Below, piece after piece: positions 23,401 through 34,112 of a stretch of DNA of 64,000 nt. Numbering within the stretch: position 1 is the first letter of the stretch; each line of letters opens with the position of its first letter. The stretch spans positions 50,006,902 through 50,070,901 of the forward strand of contig JAOANR010000003.1 of assembly GCA_030278955.1 (NCBI GenBank). The letters are read 5' to 3'. Under the pieces are notes generated by a model. It searched no databases, had not been told where the DNA came from, and worked only from the letters and a program-made list of their open reading frames with translations. The position numbers and the translations under genes were made by a program. This DNA comes from Hygrophila difformis (Eukaryota > Streptophyta > Magnoliopsida > Lamiales > Acanthaceae).

Positions 23401-23865
23401 CTCCATCACCTGTTTATTACTTGTACCACTTGAGTCACCATGAATAACATTCCTGGAGGCATCCACAGAACCCTCTGCATCAGACCATTCACCTTCTTCC
23501 TTCTCCATATCATGTGCACCCATGTTTGGCGCTGTATTTAAATCATGCCCATTACTCAATTTGGATGAAAATTCAAAATTCGGAAGCACGTCTCTAGAAC
23601 TCTTTATTTCAGAAGAAATTTCAGATCCCTGAACAAGTTTAGACCTTACAAAAGGTTGGAAGCCAGATACAGAAGATGCATGAGAAAAAGCATGGTTATT
23701 CGCTATCCTTTCGGGACCAACTGATGCCACAATCAAATTGGTTGTTGCAGTACTTGAGGAAGGAACGGCCCTCTGAGGCTGGAAGTTAACAACACCATTG
23801 TTATCGTCTTCATTTTCAGTTGGGGGTTCATTAAGATCAAATAGAAACCTTCTTTGGGAGCCCAT
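17469..23865 (-). CDS. Plant SEN1-like superfamily 1 RNA/DNA helicase, 1,362 aa, seven coding exons
   Basis: Minus-strand coding exons: 23865-22542, 22108-21926, 20460-20365, 20285-20123, 20006-19874, 19758-17992, 17891-17469. All introns are GT...AG and the sum is 4,089 nt (1,363 codons with stop). The start is MGSQRRFLFDLNEPP, a conserved beginning of this plant family (Arabidopsis At4g30100/At2g19120 type). Residues 1 to about 440 are low-complexity and probably disordered. A conserved region with GWFDVILIPP and GDVAVLSSPRPG follows. The helicase core has Q-motif QLSSIQW (about 676), Walker A GPPGTGKT (709-716), DEAA (987-990), GDPQQLPA (1012-1019), QYRMHP (1052) and DAFQGQE (1179-1185). 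ALTRARRAL ends at about 1221, then a short polar tail. By homology it should unwind RNA:DNA hybrids in the nucleus (transcription termination, R-loops). All motifs are intact. Exon borders were derived by reading, not from transcripts. Confidence 0.95.
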
Positions 23866-23937
23866 TTTGCATGAAGTTGCATACAAGCAAATAGATATGC
23901 CGAAAAAAGTGCACCAACAATTTTAGTAGGATAATTT

Positions 23938-24892
23938 CTGGAAGGATAAGAACATAACATGCCAATCCAGGTGGCAAGCAGCAAAAATATTCAGAACTCA
24001 GGAATTGCCAAATTAAATGCAACTTCTGCACCAAAGTTGGAAAAGAAAAGTGTGAAAAAGGGAAGTCGTAAATCTTGTAATGATAAGTCAAAGATGATTG
24101 GGGAACCAGAACTTAAGAACATTTCCCCTATCACAATCAAGCAAAAACCATACATCTTTCCAAGCCCTAATTAAATCAGAATAGAATGGGGCCAGTTTTA
24201 ATTCTTCCCTACCTTAATATCATGAAGGACAAAAACAGTCAGAAAACAGATCCCAAGTTATACAGCCCATACAAGACTGTCCAAAAAGAGATCAAGAATC
24301 ACCTAAGGCTCATATCTTTAAAATTCAAGATTCAATTTTTCTTCCTCCGGTTAGCATATCACAGGACAAACAATGACAAGAGAAAACAAGGGGACCAATT
24401 AATTAATTACTCAGAAATATTTGGCGTCATCTACTGACTCTTAAATAATAACACCGGTTAAAAAGAATCCAGGACCGCCCAAGCCCCCAATTAGCAACAA
24501 AACAAATCCAGAAAATACCATCAACCATTTTCAAACCAAATTCCAGCTCCATACAAGATCATATCACCCGGCACAACAACACATTAATTAAACACAGTCA
24601 GTGACCATTCTATCAAAGCACGTAGATTCCATACAAGAAGCAAAAAAAGGCAGCAATTTACCCACAGTCCTCAAGCCGAAACGCAAAAGAAAATTTCAAA
24701 TTTTAGATCGAAAACAAAGTCCACAGCAAGATTAACCCAATCCCAATAGACAAACACATTACACACCCGATTCCTTCCACGATCTATTTCCCAATCACAC
24801 AACATATTCATCCACAATCGAATTCACAATTTCGGAACGTAATTTATTAACAAGGAAACGCAAACAGAAAGTTCTCGGGAGAAGATTTTTAC
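23938..24892 (-). promoter_or_regulatory. Predicted 5' UTR intron of the helicase gene
   Basis: On the minus strand a donor TTTGAG|GTAAAAATC at 24893/24892 and an acceptor TTATCCTTCCAG|AAATT at 23938/23937 would remove 955 bp. This leaves a 72-nt exon segment before the ATG at 23865. Plant leader introns often support expression. The assignment is inference from splice-site sequence. Confidence 0.6.
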
Positions 24893-24953
24893 CTCAAAGG
24901 GACAGCAAATCTGGAGAGAGAAAAGCCGTTTTATCTCAAAAACAACAAATTAA

Positions 24954-24998
<45 letters not shown>
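24954..24998. repeat. (AAT)n microsatellite in the helicase leader
   Basis: About 15 AAT units, within the predicted first non-coding exon of the helicase transcript and upstream of its leader intron. Confidence 0.9.
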
Positions 24999-24999
<1 letters not shown>

Positions 25000-25204
25000 T
25001 AATAGGAGTGATAAATAAGGGGAATAGTTACACTAAACCAATAATTAACTATTATTTCTCCGCTAAAATAAAAATCAAATTTGGTGCATATATATAATGT
25101 ATCTATATAGGGCGTAGAGAGAGAAAGGGATAGAGTGAGAGAGAAAGGGAGCCCAATGGATATTAGAGAGCACAGAATGCACGATGTAAGCTGGGCATCG
25201 GGGA

Positions 25205-25212
25205 TATTTATA
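25205..25212 (-). promoter_or_regulatory. TATA box of the helicase gene
   Basis: The minus strand reads CTCCTATAAATATCC. TATAAATA about 320 bp upstream of the leader-intron donor would place transcription start near 25,175-25,185. A second TATATAG-like stretch near 25,105 is an alternative. Confidence 0.6.
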
Positions 25213-25753
25213 GGAGGCAACAACGAGGGTGCTGACCGGCTACTGGTGGTTCCAGTTAAAATAGGTTCTATTATCAACGAGGATTAAGGGGCAGGGTATT
25301 TTCGTAATTACAGTTATGTTCCGAAAATGCCCATGCTTTTTCCGGGAGAAGGGGAGATGGTATGGGCAAAAGTGGGAACTCGTGTTGCCCTAATCTGTCG
25401 TGGCATGGGTTTGACCATGTTTGGATTCCTCGTTAAGAGTGATTAATGGCCGTCGATTCCAAATCGCATCTGCTTAAAAATAATTCTGTTTATCGTATTA
25501 CTTTTTTGATTACGTACGGAAATAGTATAGGTTTTGGGGAAGAAGTGAAGAACTATATATGGAGACATTTATTATGAATTTTTAGATGCATATCCATTTA
25601 TTATCTTTTTGTCCTGCCTTTCGTATTCTTGAGGACTGTGATTGGTTAGGGACTTTTAAAAAAAAAAATTTAAATTAAGGGAGTTAGGGTGGGATTATCT
25701 TTATTTTAATAGACATATGGTGAAAAAGCAACGTTTTGTTTTCATAAAGTTTG
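25213..25753. other. Helicase upstream region
   Basis: About 540 bp between the predicted TATA box and the left LTR of the young copia element. It should hold the proximal promoter; I recognise no specific operator. The copia insertion trims the native upstream region to this length. Confidence 0.5.
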
Positions 25754-25945
25754 TGTTAGAAACCATAATGCTGGTGTTGGTTAGTATGGAGTACAGTTTT
25801 GTATTTTGTTTTAGTACAGGGACTATTGTGTAAATAGTTTAGTGTGATAGGAGTCTTTATATATTGTTCGACTCTGTTGTATTTGTCAATCTGAGAAGTT
25901 ATATGAATAGAAAACCGTTTTCTTCATCTTTCCAGTCAATTAACA
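25754..25945 (+). repeat. 5' LTR of the young copia element
   Basis: 192 bp, TG...CA ends, followed immediately by the initiator-tRNA primer-binding site. Differs from the 3' LTR at one position by eye. Confidence 0.93.
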
Positions 25946-26060
25946 TGGTATCAGAGCAGGTTTAATCCTCTCGTCTGCGCAATTCTCCTTTCTCGTCTTC
26001 GTTCATCTTTTTCCCTTTCTTTTCAATTGACATTACAGTTGCTTCCTCGGTCAATTTGAT

Positions 26061-29000
26061 ATGGAATCCACCGGAGTTACTGCAGATGGCAGTGGAACTT
26101 CCAATGTCTCTAATGTTCGAGAGGAGTTTTTACTCTCACCTTCGGATCAACCGAACATGCAGCTAGCTGGCTTTCTCCTTGACACTTCCAACTGGATTTC
26201 CTGGAAGATTGATGTTACTGATGCACTTAGGGTTAAGTGCAAAGAAGGTTTCATCGATGGCTCGATTGCACCGCTTTCAGTCTCCGATCCTCAATACAAG
26301 CTCTGGAAGCGTGTGGATACTCTTGTTCTGAAGTGGATTAGAAACTCCATGAATCAGGAGTTAGCTCGCACCATTGTTCACTTGACTACAGCTCGGGAAC
26401 TTTGGATGGAGCTGGAACACAGGTTTGGTCAGGTATGTGGACCACAAGTTTTGAGACTTCATAAACAGATCTCAAACTTGCAACAGGGTAATCGTACTAT
26501 TTCTGATTACTATGGTGAATTGAGGATGCTATGGTCTGATTTTAGGAGTTTGAAGCCTTTTCCTAGTGGCGATTCTGAAACTATTAAGAAATTCATAAAA
26601 GAGGATGAAGACTTTATGTTGTTACACTTTCTCATGGGTTTAAATACGTGTTATGAAACTGTATGTACTCAGATTATGATGATGGTTCCTCTGCCTGATA
26701 TGGCGAAAGCGTATGGTATTCTGAATAATGTTGAGGTTCAGAAAGAGTTTTCCAGCACTGGTGTTGGTGTTAATAATGAGTTTGCTTTAGCATCCAGTGA
26801 TAGCAATGGACAGAGGCAGATTAACAACAAGTCTAGCTTGTTTTGCAACTACTGTAAGAAGCCGGGGCACACTAAAGATAAATGCCGTCATTTGGCAGCC
26901 AAGTCTGCCACCTGTGAGGTGTGTAAAAGGACAGGACACACCAAGGCTACTTGTTTTCAGGTGACTGGTGTTGTCCCTACGTGGTACAAAACTATGATGG
27001 AAAAGAAGCGAGGTATGACCTCCTCTGGAGGAGTTGCTGCTTCGGTCAGTGTTGGGTCATCAAATATTGCTCCAGAGAACTCACAAACTGAAGCTATGCT
27101 GATAAAGATGGGAGAAATGATAGAAAAGCTTGCAGCCCTTGGAAATCAAGATGCCACTCCAGTTGATTATGTGGCTGGAGTTTATGAGAAAGCAGGTAGC
27201 TCTCTTGATAATACTTACAACTTAGGTTCTAGAGGTAAATGGATTTTGGATACTGGAGCTACATGCCATCTATGTGCTAACTTTACTGACCTACTTGATC
27301 CTTGGCCTCTAACCTGTCCCTCTCCTATTCTTCTCCCTGATGGTACTAAAAGAATTCCTACTTACAGTGGAAAGGTTAAACTCACCGACACTCTTATCAT
27401 ACCTGATGTGTTGTTTGTCCCCAACTTCGTTCTAAATCTCATTTCTATCAGCAAGTTGACAAAGCAGTTAAAGTGTGCTGCTATATTTGATGAATTCAAT
27501 TGCATTTTGCAGGACCTCAAAACTAGGAAAGCCATTCTCAACACTTCATTACTCAACAATCTATATGTTTTCTCTAGTAAGAATTCTGATACTTGTCTTC
27601 CTATTGCCTCTGTTTCTTGTTCTAATTCTGTTGATTCATGTTGGATGTGGCATCTCAGGTTAGGTCATCCTTCTTCAGGAGTTATGTCACATTTACCTAT
27701 CAATATTGATATAAATAAGATGCCTATATGTGATACTTGTTATGTTTCAAAGTTCCAAAAACTTCCTTTTCAATCTAGTGTGTCTCATGCTTCCTCATTG
27801 TTTCAACTTGTTCATGGTGATGTTTGGGGACCATTCAAAGCTACATCATGTTCTAGATACAAATATATGCTTACGTTAGTTGATGATGCTTCTAGAGGGG
27901 TGTGGTTATATCTACTTGTGTCAAAAGGGGATGTATGTAGAATTCTGGCTGATTTTTGTTCATATGTTAAAAATCAGTTTAATACATCCATTAAAATCTT
28001 TAGATCAGAGAATGGGTCCGAATTCTGTAATTCCAAATGCACTGAGTTGTTTAAATCTCTTGGAGTGATTCATCAAACCACATGTGTTTACACACCTCAG
28101 CAAAATGGTAGGGTTGAAAGGAAACATCAGCACTTAGTCCAAGTTGCTAGATGTTTGCTACAAGGATCAGGGATGTCGAAGGCTCACTGGGGTGATGCCA
28201 TTCTTTTTGCAGCTTATCTCATTAACCGTCTGCCTTCTTCTGTGCTTAAATGGAAGTCTCCCTTTGAAATATTGTATGGTGTTGCACCTGATTTCAGTAC
28301 CATTCATTCATTTGGTTGTCTGTGCTTCTTCAAATTACCTGGGATATCTAAGGGTAAATTAGACCCTAGGGGTACCAAGGGTGTTTACTTGGGCAATTCT
28401 ACTACACAAAAGGGGTTTAAGGTATTAGATCTTTCATCAAATAAGGTATATGTCAGTTGAGATGTTATATTCTTCGATTCAATTTTTCCTTACACTCAAA
28501 ATTCTTGTCATAACTCAGCTCAGCTATCATCCAGCCCCTGTTACTCTACTTTGCTTCCCACTGAAGCATTGGACACAAACTTATCTTCTGAGATTCCCAC
28601 TGAATCTCAGCTTCAAGAGCCATCTCCCTTGATCCCCACTGGATCATCGAGACAAACTTCATCCGATGCATCTCCCACTGAGATGCATACAAGTCCTATT
28701 GCTCAATCTGGCACAGGTTCTGAGAACCTGTTGCTCATGGAGGGCAACTCACTTGATCCTCCAACTTCAAATAATTCTACTGTTTATCCTTCAGATGAGC
28801 AGGGTCCTTCATCTCCACCTAGCACTAGCATGGCAGTGGTTCCAGTAGCTGAACCTATTCTACCTCGAAGATCCCTAAGAGTGAGGAAGGTTCCAGATAG
28901 ATACAAGGATTTTGTATGTTCCACTCATGGAACTGATGAAGATTTACCTGAGAATTATTATGAAGCTAAGGGGTATGCTCACTGGCAAGATGCTATAAGG

Positions 29001-30508
29001 CTGAACTAGATGCATTGAACAAGAATGATACCTGGGATATAATTCCCCATCCTCCTAATCAAAGAACCATTGGATGCAAATGGATTTTCAAGGTCAAGTA
29101 TAACCCTGATGGCTCCATAAATAAACATAAGGCAAGACTTGTTGCCAAGGGATTTAGTCAAGTATATGGAGAAGATTATGGTGAGTCCTTTGCTCCTGTA
29201 GCAAAAACACTCACAGTTCGATTAATACTATCTCTGGAAACATCTTACAGATGGGAACTTTTTCAGTTAGATGTTAATAATGCTTTTCTACATGGGAAGC
29301 TTGATGAGGAAGTGTACATGGACTGTCCACCAGGCTTGGATGCTCCAAAGCACTCTGTTTGCAAACTTAAGAAATCCTTATATGGCTTGAAACAAGCCCC
29401 CAGGCAGTGGAATATTACACTAACAAGATTCTTGATCTCTCTTGGTTTCAAACAGGTCACTCAAGATGAGTGCTTGTTTGTCCAGATCACTTCTCATGGT
29501 TCAGTTATGTTGGTTGTATATGTCGATGATATATTAGTTACAGGGTCAGATACCAAAGGAATTCAAGATGTCAAACATGCCCTTCATGCTGAGTTCACTA
29601 TTAAGGATCTTGGTAAAGCTTCATATTACCTTGGTTTGGAGATTATTAAAACGGACAGAGGTGTGGATGTTGTTCAATCGAAATTTGCTCATGATTTGCT
29701 ATCTGAGATAGAAGTACCAGATAATGCAAAGGCAACAACACCTTGCATACCAGGAATGCAGCTCAGACTTGATGGTGAATCCTTCTCATCTCCCAGACTA
29801 TTCATAAGGGTTGTTGGAAAACTACTCTACCTTGGCTTCTCAAGACAAGATATTTGCTACACTGTCCAGCAGTTAAGCCAGTTCATGCATCAGCCTTCAG
29901 TAGATCATTGGAATGCTGTGGTTCATTTGCTGCAATATATCAAGAATAATATCAACATTGGCCTTCATTTTGATTATGACACTCCTATACAGCTTAAGGC
30001 TTATTGTGATGCTGATTGGGCAAATTGCCCATACACAAGACGCTCGTTAACTGGTTTTTGCTTGTTTCTTGGAAGCTCCTTGATCACTTGGAAGACTAAG
30101 AAGCAAACTGAAGTATCTAAATCCACCACTGAAGCCGAGCACAGAAGCTTGTCTGCCACTGCCTCAGAAGTTCTTCATGTATCCAATATTTTGAGTGAGT
30201 TGCAAATATCTTTGCCTATGCCAGTCACTGTGTATTGCGACAATAACTCTGCTATAAAGCTTGTGAAGAATCCTGCACACCATGAGCGTACTAAACACAT
30301 CGATACTGCCTGTCACTTTGTAAGATATCACTATAGGAATCAGTCAATTTTTCCAAAGTATATTGCATCATCTTCCCAGGTTGCTGACATGTTTACTAAA
30401 GGGTTACCTTACAAGGTGTTCTCTAAGCATTGTTGCAAGTTGAACCTATGTCAAAAACTATCAACTTGTGGGGGAGGTGTTAGAAACCATACTGCTGGTG
30501 TTGGTTAG
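26061..30508 (+). pseudogene. Copia gag-pol polyprotein gene with one stop and one frameshift
   Basis: The frame starts at ATG 26061 after a short leader. Domains in order: a UBN2-type gag, two CCHC knuckles (CNYCKKPGHTKDKC and CEVCKRTGHTKATC, about residues 260-300), protease WILDTGATC (about 394), a pre-integrase WHLRLGHP, and integrase with an HGDVWGP start and TPQQNGRVERKH. Then come RT with YVDDILVTGS and RNase H (YCDADW, CDNNSAI). An in-frame TGA at 28458-28460 interrupts the conserved VSRD-type motif after integrase (CGA to TGA would explain it). A one-base loss near 28,996 shifts the frame before RT, which then reads openly to 30,508. Catalytic motifs appear intact, so disruption is very recent, in line with the near-identical LTRs. 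Confidence 0.9.
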
Positions 30509-30669
30509 TATGGAGTACAGTTTTGTATTTTGTTTTAGTACAGGGACTATTGTGTAAATAGTTTAGTGTGATAGGAGTCTTTATATATTGTTCGACTCTG
30601 TTGTATTTGTCAATCTGAGAAGTTATATGAATAGAAAACCGTTTTCTTCATCTTTCCAGTCAATTAACA
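30478..30669 (+). repeat. 3' LTR of the young copia element
   Basis: 192 bp, preceded by the purine-rich GTGGGGGAGG. The pol frame ends 31 bp inside it (stop at 30506-30508). Confidence 0.93.
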
Positions 30670-31607
30670 TTTTGAAGGATGAATTTAATCCCTCACTTTT
30701 TTGGTTTCAACAAATGGCCCTATTGATATCTATATAAGCACCCCATTCTACCGGCGCTTCAGCCAACAGAGATTCGACATTGATCGCATTTTATGTACAA
30801 TGGTTAGTCCTATATTTTTGTGGCTTGCATTTGAATGGTGTGGGGGGAACATAACAGAAGAGTGTTCAGGGGTGTCTCTTCTCCTTTGCGCTAGTTACTT
30901 GGGTCCTCCCAAAGTCAACAAAATAATATAAAAATGGACACCTTCATTATTGAGAGGCAGACACGGCAATTTAATGTCGGAGTGAAGCTGTCAACAATAA
31001 TTCCACTTTACACAACAACCAGTGTGAGAAAAAGAGAGCAGCCAAAACATTCTTCAACAGAGGAAGAAAACAACAAGAAGCTCACTCCGTCCAGTTTCTG
31101 AATTCAGAGCAATCGGCACACCAAACTTGTCCGATCGGGCTGAAAATTTTACAGCATGTGCGGGACATCTTGTTTTTCATTTTGAACGGTGGAGATCGAA
31201 TTTTAACGGTCAGAATTTTCTGTATGAATTTCTGTTCGTGACAGCAGTTCTTGTTCTCATTTTCTGATTTTTGGTGTTGTGGTGGAGTTGAGATTGTGGT
31301 GACTTTGTGTTGTTGTAAGGCCACATCTTTGGTTGTGATTTGGCAGACTTTGTGTAATCTCTTTTGGTGATAGTGGATTTGAGATAGGCTCAAGAGCCTC
31401 GTGGTTTTTACCTTTCGAATTGGAAGGGTTCTCCACGTAAATCATTGTGTTCTTGTTTGCTTGTTTTTGTTAATGTTCCTGCGAAATTCTAACAACTTGG
31501 GAATTATTTGTCCGCTGCGAATTTTGAACTTGTGAAGGTATTTGGTGAATTCCCAACAACTTGCTACTGTTAGAGGAGTTTAGGCAGCACCGTGCAGGGA
31601 GGGCAAC
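30670..31607. other. Non-coding region with a possible copia LTR remnant
   Basis: The stretch CGTGGTTTTTACC...GGGTTCTCCACGTAAATC near 31,400-31,445 resembles the transcribed part of Tork-type copia LTRs. Upstream, around 31,020-31,260, is a plausible LTR leader. No internal domain or paired LTR is present, so it is at most a fragment. Nothing else recognised. Confidence 0.35.
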
Positions 31608-32740
31608 TGTAACACCCCATCTTAAAAACAGCGGAAGTATGGGTGTTACCGCCACATTCTCTATCTAAGCTCACTTCCAAGCAAACTTAAATAGAAAATG
31701 CTAAGGCTTAAAATTTAAAGCACATTTAAAACCACAATTGATAATCATAAAATAATGCTTTTTTAAAATCATATTAGTATGTACGATATAAAATTTAAAA
31801 GTTAGGATAAAGATGCAAATAATTATTTATTGCAACAATTTGACCTCACAGGGTCGAAAGAGAATAGAGCGACATAAAATATTGTTTTCGAAATTCCCAA
31901 TCCCAATGCAATGTCATGCCAAGCTCAATCTCCTATCCTGAAAAGAAGTGAAAGCAACAACATCAGCAATACTGAGTAAGTCAATCCTCTAACCCACACA
32001 TGCTGGAGACTCAGGGTTGACTCAACAACACAAAGAATAGCTATATGGCAATAATAAAAATTTACCGAATTTCAATCCCGAAATTTATAATATAGGTAAC
32101 ACATTTGTTAAATGAAACCAACCCAATGCACCATATAAATCCAATATCCACATATATCATCTCTCGCCATGCAGAGGATTCTATAACTACTAACACCGGT
32201 GTCCTAGACTAGTACTCCGACTGTCTAGGGTTATAGACACATGCAGGCTCTACCCATAAGAGGAACAATTACCCTCATCCAATATCCAATATCCATAGAT
32301 CATAGAGTTCATGCATTGGTTTCATAAAACATATATTTTACCAAAGCCGATTCACCATTATTGTACCAACAGATCCCAAAAGACGAGTAGCTCACATTTG
32401 TGCCATTTATCATTAATCTTATACTTAGAGAAAACCGACACCATGGAAATTAAGTTAAATAATAACCCAAAGAATTTAGTGCAAGCCCGGTAATAGGGAG
32501 TAGACAATTACATAAAATAAAAAACCAATTCATGATCCACCTCTTAACAAGATTAACGAGAGTTGAAATTGTCTGCACACATTTCTTTATACCATCTTAT
32601 ATTGACTCTCAGCAAGAAAACAAAGACAACAATTCTATTGACCCTTGGCCCCACACAACTACAACACTATTACACAAAATGTAACTCAACTCGCTTTGAA
32701 ATAGAATGAAATCCATGGACACACGACAACATATCCATAC
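31608..32740 (-). mobile_element. Antisense gypsy-type LTR, left part (split by the Sirevirus-like element)
   Basis: It begins TGTAACACCCCATCTT on the plus strand, the complement of a ...GGGGTGTTACA LTR end. The reverse strand contains TTACTCAGTATTGCTGATG, like Tekay-type LTRs. No primer-binding site complement lies to its left, so it is a solo LTR or an antisense 3' LTR. The copia element inserted at 32,741 duplicated CATAC. The sequence resuming at 53,909 is the most likely continuation. Confidence 0.55.
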
Positions 32741-33688
32741 TGATAGGTCCACGGGAAAGCAAGTTATACACTTTATGCGAAGGTTCACTAAACACAATGA
32801 ACTCAAACACCAAAATAGATTAATGTAACAAGTTATTAATCAAGCACGGCGGAATAATTAACTTGCATAAAGTAAATCAATGAGACAAGGAATTTTTGAC
32901 CCAATTCGGCCTTCGGCCTACGTCTGGGGGATACCAATCCAGGAATTATTTTACTATGTGTTTCAAGATGGTAAACAACCACACACACTAGCAAAATAAA
33001 GAGAATGACTTCACCATAAACTCCAAGCAGATAGTTGTTGGAACCAGACACTCTCCAAGTTCTGGTATAGGTTACTCCACCTATTTCAACTCCCCAAAAC
33101 TCCTGCCTTGAGTTTCCCTTGAAGCAGTCCGTGAATCACTTCTCCGGAACAAGATGATTTAGATCAGTGTAAGCTTATCTCCTTAAAAGCCTTTGGACGA
33201 TCTCCTCAAGTAGTTTAACAACTTGCAATCAATCAAGGAGGAAGTCCAAGGCTTGTCAATTTAGCAGCAAGAGATAGAATCAAAGAACAGGGGGCTGCAA
33301 ATCGAATGGGGCTTCTCACAAAGTAATTCCGAAAGCTTAGAGAGAATTCAGAGTAATTCCAGAGATTGTGAGAGTGAGAAGTCAGCTTCCATTCCTCTGA
33401 AATCTCTTTTATCCAAGAAGCCGCAATTCTGGAACGGTCACCTGCAACTAGCCGTTGGATCCTGACATGTCCGTTAAACACAACGTTCAAACTCTAATTC
33501 ACTAATCTGAGGGAGAGTTCCTGCAAAATAAAAATTAGAGAATAATCTCCCCAGATTAGGAAAAGAGTCGTTGAGCTGGAGCAAGTCTTCCAATATATTC
33601 CACATCACACAGAAGACTGCCGCTCAGGAGGTTCATCCAAGGAGTTCGATCATCGACTTTGAACTTCCAACAAAACCTTGACTCAACA
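32741..33688 (-). repeat. 3' LTR of the Sirevirus-like element
   Basis: 948 bp. On the plus strand it begins TGATAGGTCCACGGG and ends TTGACTCAACA. The adjoining ATCTCCCCCTTTTTGACA is the complement of the main polypurine tract. Confidence 0.92.
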
Positions 33689-34112
33689 ATCTCCCCCTTT
33701 TTGACAGGAAGTGAGCCAGTACAAAATACCAACCGATGATGAACTATTACAGAAGAAACAATGAACCTACTAGCACCCAAAACCCAACCACCAAAAGTAC
33801 ATCCCAGAAAAGGTTCTTCAAAAGATGACACAGTCAATACATAGAGCTTACATTAAAACAAATAGAGGAACCAGTTCACAACTATTACAACCATCCATAA
33901 AAACGGTAACAACAACAGTTCATAGTATCCATCAACAAACATAGTCAAAATCAAACCAACATAAGATAGTCCAAACACAAATAAAATCAGAGTATCTTGA
34001 TCAAAGATCTCAACATAAGTTTAAGGGTTAGAAAGATGTTACCAAACTTCCAGCAGAGAGAGCAGCTTCCTCAGGTGTTGGAATTTTGAAAAGTTTCTAC
34101 TCCCCCTCTGGA

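Larger units (their letters stand above)
25754..30669 (+). mobile_element. Young Ty1/copia element (small-LTR, Ale-like), complete but broken
   Basis: Two 192-bp LTRs at 25754-25945 and 30478-30669, each starting TGTTAGAAACC and ending CAATTAACA, differ at one base by eye (ATAATGC versus ATACTGC). The primer-binding site TGGTATCAGAGC (initiator tRNA-Met) starts at 25946, directly after the LTR, and a polypurine tract GGGGGAGG precedes the 3' LTR. Flanks are GTTTG (25749-25753) and TTTTG (30670-30674), a near-match target duplication. The internal region encodes gag, protease, integrase, reverse transcriptase and RNase H in copia order. Small LTRs and overall length suggest the Ale lineage; not verified. 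It lies about 540 bp from the helicase TATA box. Confidence 0.93.
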
